A DNA stretch of 64,000 nucleotides from Vicinamibacterales bacterium (GTDB lineage: Bacteria > Acidobacteriota > Vicinamibacteria > Vicinamibacterales > SCN-69-37). Position 1 is the first letter of the stretch, and each line of letters opens with the position of its first letter. Under the pieces are notes generated by a model. The model was not told where the DNA came from. It ran no database searches and saw only the letters and a program-made list of their open reading frames with translations. The stretch is taken from contig JAURFE010000001.1 of NCBI GenBank assembly GCA_030827135.1, positions 1,000,368 through 1,064,367 of the forward strand. Reading direction: 5' to 3'. The translations under genes were made by a program, and so were the position numbers. This document shows, piece by piece, positions 60,321-64,000 of this stretch.

Positions 60321-62999
60321 ATGGCGAACTTCTACGATCGCGTCGCGGCGGCTGCCGACCGCTTCCCTACCCTGCATGCGGTGGAACTGCAGACCCCGGA
60401 CGCCCTGATTCCGACCACCTACCGCCAGTTGACCGACGAGGCGGCCGCGTTTGCCGCATGGCTCAGGGACCGCGGGGTCACGGCAGACGACCGTGTGGCG
60501 ATCCTCGGCGACAACGATGCCCGGTGGATTGCGGTCTATTTCGGCATCCTGCGGCTGGGCGCCATCGCGGTTCCCCTGGATACGGCCTACAAGTCCGCGC
60601 AGGTGCGGACCGTGCTGGAGAACTCCGGCGCCCGGCTCATTTTCACGACCACGCGGTATGAGGAGGGCGTCCGGGCGGCGTGTGAGGGGGTGTCTCCTGC
60701 GCCTGCAATGCGGCTGATGCACGATCTGCCGCAGGCCGCGCCGGCTCCGCCCGTGGTCGCCCGTGATGACCACGAGGCTGCCGTCATCCTGTATACGTCC
60801 GGCACGACCTCGGATCCGAAGGGAGTCGTCCTCACCCACGGCAACCTGGAAGCCGAGCGGCAGGCGGCGTTCTCGGTCGTCACCGTCACCGAGACCGACG
60901 CCGTCCTGGGCGTGCTTCCCCTCTTTCACTCACTCGCGCAGATGGCCAATCTGTTGTTGCCGCTCGCGGTTGGCGGACGCGTGGTGTTCCTCCAGAGCGT
61001 GAACTCGACGGCGCTGCTCGAGGCCCTGCAGCAGCGGCAGATCACGATCTTTGCGTGTGTGCCGCAGTTCTTCTACCTGATCCATCAGCGCGTCATGGGA
61101 GAAGTGGCGAAAGCCAACCCGGTACGCCGGGCGCTGTTCCGGATCCTGCTGAGGACAAACGGCTGGCTGCGCGAACACACGGGATGGAACCCGGGACGCC
61201 GGTGGTTCGCCAAAGTGCATACGGTGCTCGGTTCGCATATGCGCTTTCTCGTCACCGGCGGCTCGCGCTTTGACCCGACGATCGGGCGCGATCTGTACGA
61301 CATGGGATTTGCGCTCCTCAATGCGTACGGCCTGACGGAGACATCCGGAGGCGCCACGATCGTGCGCCCGAATGACCGCTACACCACCTCGGTCGGCCAG
61401 CCACTCAAGGACGTCGAGGTGCGGATCGCTCCCCGTGAGGGTGGTGCGGACCGCGAGCAGGAAGACGGTGAAATCCTGATACGCGGGCCGATTGTCATGC
61501 GCGAGTACTTCAGACGTCCGGACGCCACGTCGGACACGTTGAAAGACGGCTGGCTGCACACGGGCGACCTGGGCCGGCTCGACGCGGACGGCCGGCTCTA
61601 CATCACGGGTCGCAAGAAGGAGATGATCGTCCTGGCCTCGGGCAAGAACCTCTATCCCGAGGAAATCGAAGCGCATTATCGCGAGGCCGCAGTGATCAAG
61701 GAACTGTGTGTGCTGGGCCTGAGCCGGCCGGGGGAGCCCATCGGCGAGCGGCTGCACGCAGTGATTGTGGCTGATGAAAATGTCTTGCGGGAGCGCGGCG
61801 TCGTCAACGTCCAGCAGTTGGTGCGCTTCGAAGTGGAAAGCCGTTCGGTACACCTGCCTGCCCACAAACGCATCCTGACGTACGACATCTGGGTTGAACC
61901 GCTGCCGAGAACCACCACAGGCAAGGTCAAGCGGCATGCGATCGAAAAACGGCTGCGGGAACAGGCAGTCGTCGAGACACGGACCGAAGCGGCCGTGCTG
62001 AGCGACGACGAGACCACATGGCTGCAGGAGCCGGCCCACGCCGCGGCCATGCAGACCATCGCGACACAACTCAAGCGGCCGACGGTCAGGCCCGACGCCA
62101 ACCTGGACCTCGACCTCGCGCTTGACTCCATGGAGCGTGTGGAACTGCTGACCGCGCTCGAACGGCAACACGGCTGCCGTGTGCTGCCTGAAACGCGCAG
62201 CACGATCTTCACGGCGCGACAGTTGGTGGACGCTGTGCTCGCGGCGGAACGGAACCCAGGGGCGTCAGCCCCGGGGCCCGACTCCATGTGGGAGTCCATC
62301 CTCCATGAACCCATCGATCCCGAACTCGAACAGCAGTTGCGGCACACGCCGTTCCTGCGCACAGCCTTCTTCTTTGTCGTCGTCAGAACCATCGCCGGCG
62401 TCGTGTACCTGCTGACGCGCGGACGCGCGACGGGACGGAGCCATCTGCCGGAGAAGGGGCCGTGCATCATCAGCCCGAACCACCAGTCGTATCTGGACGG
62501 CTTTGTGATGCTTGGGGCCCTGCCGTTCGGCGTGTTGCGACAGGTCTTCGCTGTCGGCGCTGCGGAGTACTACCAGACCCCGTTCATGAAATGGGTCGCG
62601 CGCGTGACCAACGTGATTCCCGTGGATGCGGATGCCAATCTCGAGCGCGCGATGAAGGCCGGGGCGGCCGGCCTGCGGCTCGGCAAGGTGTTGATGCTCT
62701 TCCCTGAGGGAGAGAGGTCAATCGACGGGGAACTGAAGACCTTCAAAAAAGGCGCGGCCATCCTGTCCGCACACTGCAAGGCGCCCATCGTGCCCGTCGC
62801 GCTGGACGGCCTGTTCGAGTTGTGGCCCCGCAGCCGTCCGTTCAACTGGCGCGGACTCCTGCCGTGGCGCGCCACGCCGGTGCGACTGGACGTCGGCGTC
62901 TCACTCACCGTTGTGCCGGGGAAGTATGCTGAGGGGACGCAGGCGTTGCGTGACGCGGTCGCGCGCATGTTTGACGCTCTGCGACGGAGGTCCCGATGA
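60321..62999 (+). CDS. AMP-dependent acyl ligase / acyl carrier / PlsC acyltransferase fusion
   Basis: 892 residues. Domain 1, AMP-binding ligase (1-560): [87 protein letters not shown]. Domain 2, carrier (about 580-650): [20 protein letters not shown] with the phosphopantetheine Ser in LDSM. Domain 3, acyltransferase (about 690-890): [17 protein letters not shown] (NHX4D) and [20 protein letters not shown]. Activation, carriage and transfer of an acyl chain to a lysophospholipid in one chain resembles Aas-like enzymes but with an added carrier. Stop overlaps the gdh start (ATGA). Confidence 0.92.
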   Translation: MANFYDRVAAAADRFPTLHAVELQTPDALIPTTYRQLTDEAAAFAAWLRDRGVTADDRVAILGDNDARWIAVYFGILRLGAIAVPLDTAYKSAQVRTVLENSGARLIFTTTRYEEGVRAACEGVSPAPAMRLMHDLPQAAPAPPVVARDDHEAAVILYTSGTTSDPKGVVLTHGNLEAERQAAFSVVTVTETDAVLGVLPLFHSLAQMANLLLPLAVGGRVVFLQSVNSTALLEALQQRQITIFACVPQFFYLIHQRVMGEVAKANPVRRALFRILLRTNGWLREHTGWNPGRRWFAKVHTVLGSHMRFLVTGGSRFDPTIGRDLYDMGFALLNAYGLTETSGGATIVRPNDRYTTSVGQPLKDVEVRIAPREGGADREQEDGEILIRGPIVMREYFRRPDATSDTLKDGWLHTGDLGRLDADGRLYITGRKKEMIVLASGKNLYPEEIEAHYREAAVIKELCVLGLSRPGEPIGERLHAVIVADENVLRERGVVNVQQLVRFEVESRSVHLPAHKRILTYDIWVEPLPRTTTGKVKRHAIEKRLREQAVVETRTEAAVLSDDETTWLQEPAHAAAMQTIATQLKRPTVRPDANLDLDLALDSMERVELLTALERQHGCRVLPETRSTIFTARQLVDAVLAAERNPGASAPGPDSMWESILHEPIDPELEQQLRHTPFLRTAFFFVVVRTIAGVVYLLTRGRATGRSHLPEKGPCIISPNHQSYLDGFVMLGALPFGVLRQVFAVGAAEYYQTPFMKWVARVTNVIPVDADANLERAMKAGAAGLRLGKVLMLFPEGERSIDGELKTFKKGAAILSAHCKAPIVPVALDGLFELWPRSRPFNWRGLLPWRATPVRLDVGVSLTVVPGKYAEGTQALRDAVARMFDALRRRSR

Positions 63000-64000
63000 G
63001 CAGCAGCCAGAGCGGCGCCAGCATGTTTGATTTCGTCAACCAGTACTTCGACCATGCCGCCCGCTGGAGTGACCACCCGCAAGGCCTGCTGGAGCAGATC
63101 AAAGCCTGCAACAGCGTCTACCGGTTCAGCTTTCCGTTCCGCCACGAAGACGGCACGATTGACGTGATTCGCGCCTGGCGCGTCGAACACAGCCATCACA
63201 AGCTGCCTACCAAGGGCGGCATTCGCTACGCGTCGCACGTGGACGAGGAGGAGGTGAAGGCGCTGGCGGCGCTGATGACGTACAAGTGCGCCATCGTGGA
63301 CGTGCCGTACGGCGGGGCCAAAGGCGCCGTCCAGATCGATCCGAAGAAGTACTCGGTGCCGCAGCTTGAGCGCATCACGCGGCGTTACACCCATGAACTC
63401 GTGAAGAAGAACTTCATCGGCCCCGGCATCGACGTGCCCGCCCCCGACTACGGCACGGGCGAACGCGAGATGGCGTGGATCGTGGACACCTACATGGCGC
63501 TGCACCCCGGATCGCTCGACGGCATGGGCTGCGTCACCGGCAAGCCCGTGACCCAGGGCGGCGTGCGCGGCCGGCGTGAAGCCACCGGACGCGGGCTGTA
63601 TTTTGCCGTGCGCGAAGCCGCGAGCTTCGCCGATGACATGGCGGCGCTCGGCCTCACGCCCGGTCTTGAAGGCAAACGTGTCGTCGTGCAGGGACTGGGC
63701 AACGTCGGCTACCACGTCGCCAGGTTCTGCCGCGAAGGCGGCGCGCGCGTCATCGCACTGGCGGAGTACGAGGGCGCGATCATGAACGCGGCCGGACTCG
63801 ATCCCGACGCCGTGGTCGCGCATCGCAAAGCCACCGGCTCCATCCTCGGATTCCCTGGCGCCACCGACATCAAGCACACGGCCGACGCGCTCGAACTCGA
63901 CTGCGACATCCTGATCCCCGCCGCGCTCGAAAACGTGCTGACCGGCGACAACGCCCAGCGCGTGAAGGCCAGGATCATCGTGGAAGGCGCCAACGGCCCG
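62996..64000 (+). CDS. gdhA: Glutamate dehydrogenase (Glu/Leu/Phe/Val family), C-terminus cut by window edge
   Basis: At least 335 residues from ATG at 62996, six bases after [56 protein letters not shown] (catalytic Lys), [60 protein letters not shown] (NAD(P)-binding GLGNVG) and [20 protein letters not shown] are the full set for hexameric GluDH. It interconverts glutamate with 2-oxoglutarate and ammonia. Overlap with the upstream ligase/acyltransferase suggests co-translation. The symbol is by family; a Leu/Phe/Val dehydrogenase is less likely given the KGGIR and PAPD blocks. Confidence 0.9.
   Translation, partial: MSSSQSGASMFDFVNQYFDHAARWSDHPQGLLEQIKACNSVYRFSFPFRHEDGTIDVIRAWRVEHSHHKLPTKGGIRYASHVDEEEVKALAALMTYKCAIVDVPYGGAKGAVQIDPKKYSVPQLERITRRYTHELVKKNFIGPGIDVPAPDYGTGEREMAWIVDTYMALHPGSLDGMGCVTGKPVTQGGVRGRREATGRGLYFAVREAASFADDMAALGLTPGLEGKRVVVQGLGNVGYHVARFCREGGARVIALAEYEGAIMNAAGLDPDAVVAHRKATGSILGFPGATDIKHTADALELDCDILIPAALENVLTGDNAQRVKARIIVEGANGP

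Noticed and set aside
62570-63877. 435-residue minus-strand frame opposite gdhA
   Set aside because: Antisense shadow; the plus strand encodes a complete glutamate dehydrogenase core.

Overview
The window is 64 kb of GC-rich, gene-dense bacterial chromosome. It carries no rRNA, so placement rests on gene content. A VWFA-related protein of the acidobacterial type, a CarboxypepD_reg/TonB receptor, a BNR/VPS10 propeller exoprotein, an S9 peptidase, FtsX/MacB-like permeases and many secreted hydrolases together suggest Acidobacteriota, probably the Vicinamibacteria (subdivision 6) side. That is an inference. No phage, integrase, transposase or CRISPR array was seen. The mobile-looking material consists of REP-like palindromes and 7-9 bp tandem repeats.

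Layout. 1-2.8 kb: an edge-truncated amidohydrolase, two decayed genes (pirin, SGNH hydrolase) and a wHTH/nucleotidyltransferase pair with a duplicated operator. 2.9-7.0 kb: an envelope operon of M23 lipoprotein, VWA protein, ECF sigma factor, zinc-finger anti-sigma factor and a Spy-like protein. 7.1-15.1 kb: tRNA-His, an ExeA-like ATPase, then a DNA-repair locus in which ku and a HerA-like ATPase diverge from ligD-gluQ. 15.3-24.3 kb: orphan adenine methylase, a second Spy-like protein, a TonB receptor behind a heptamer repeat array, an epimerase pair and a nitronate monooxygenase-like enzyme. 24.4-29.7 kb: two MacB/FtsX-type permeases divergent from their adaptor (no ATPase present) and a fatty-acid desaturase. 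29.9-39.9 kb: secreted BNR protein, S9 peptidase, PLP aminotransferase, sterol-desaturase-like enzyme and small proteins. 40 kb: Arg-Arg-Lys tRNA cluster. 42-46.4 kb: M20 peptidase, a [2Fe-2S] ferredoxin, an MBL/rhodanese sulfur protein and truA.

46.5-52.7 kb is a respiratory module. A ten-heme cytochrome and an MtrB/PioB-type barrel form an operon. A NtrC-type activator, a receiver protein and a PAS histidine kinase lie next to it, and a good -24/-12 (sigma-54) promoter sits between the activator gene and the cytochrome gene. 52.7-59.7 kb holds stress and acylation functions: two universal stress proteins, a GNAT/ADP-forming acyl-CoA synthetase fusion, a LOG-type protein and a PNPOx-family oxidase. 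59.7-60.3 kb is a peroxiredoxin whose catalytic cysteine codon is an in-frame TGA followed by a bSECIS-like hairpin, most likely a selenoprotein. The window closes with an AMP-ligase/ACP/PlsC fusion and an incomplete glutamate dehydrogenase.

The observations I rate highest are the putative selenocysteine peroxiredoxin, the sigma-54-linked decaheme conduit, the self-operator-bearing HTH/NTase pair, and the palindromic repeat family that lies inside one open reading frame and supplies stop codons to other genes.
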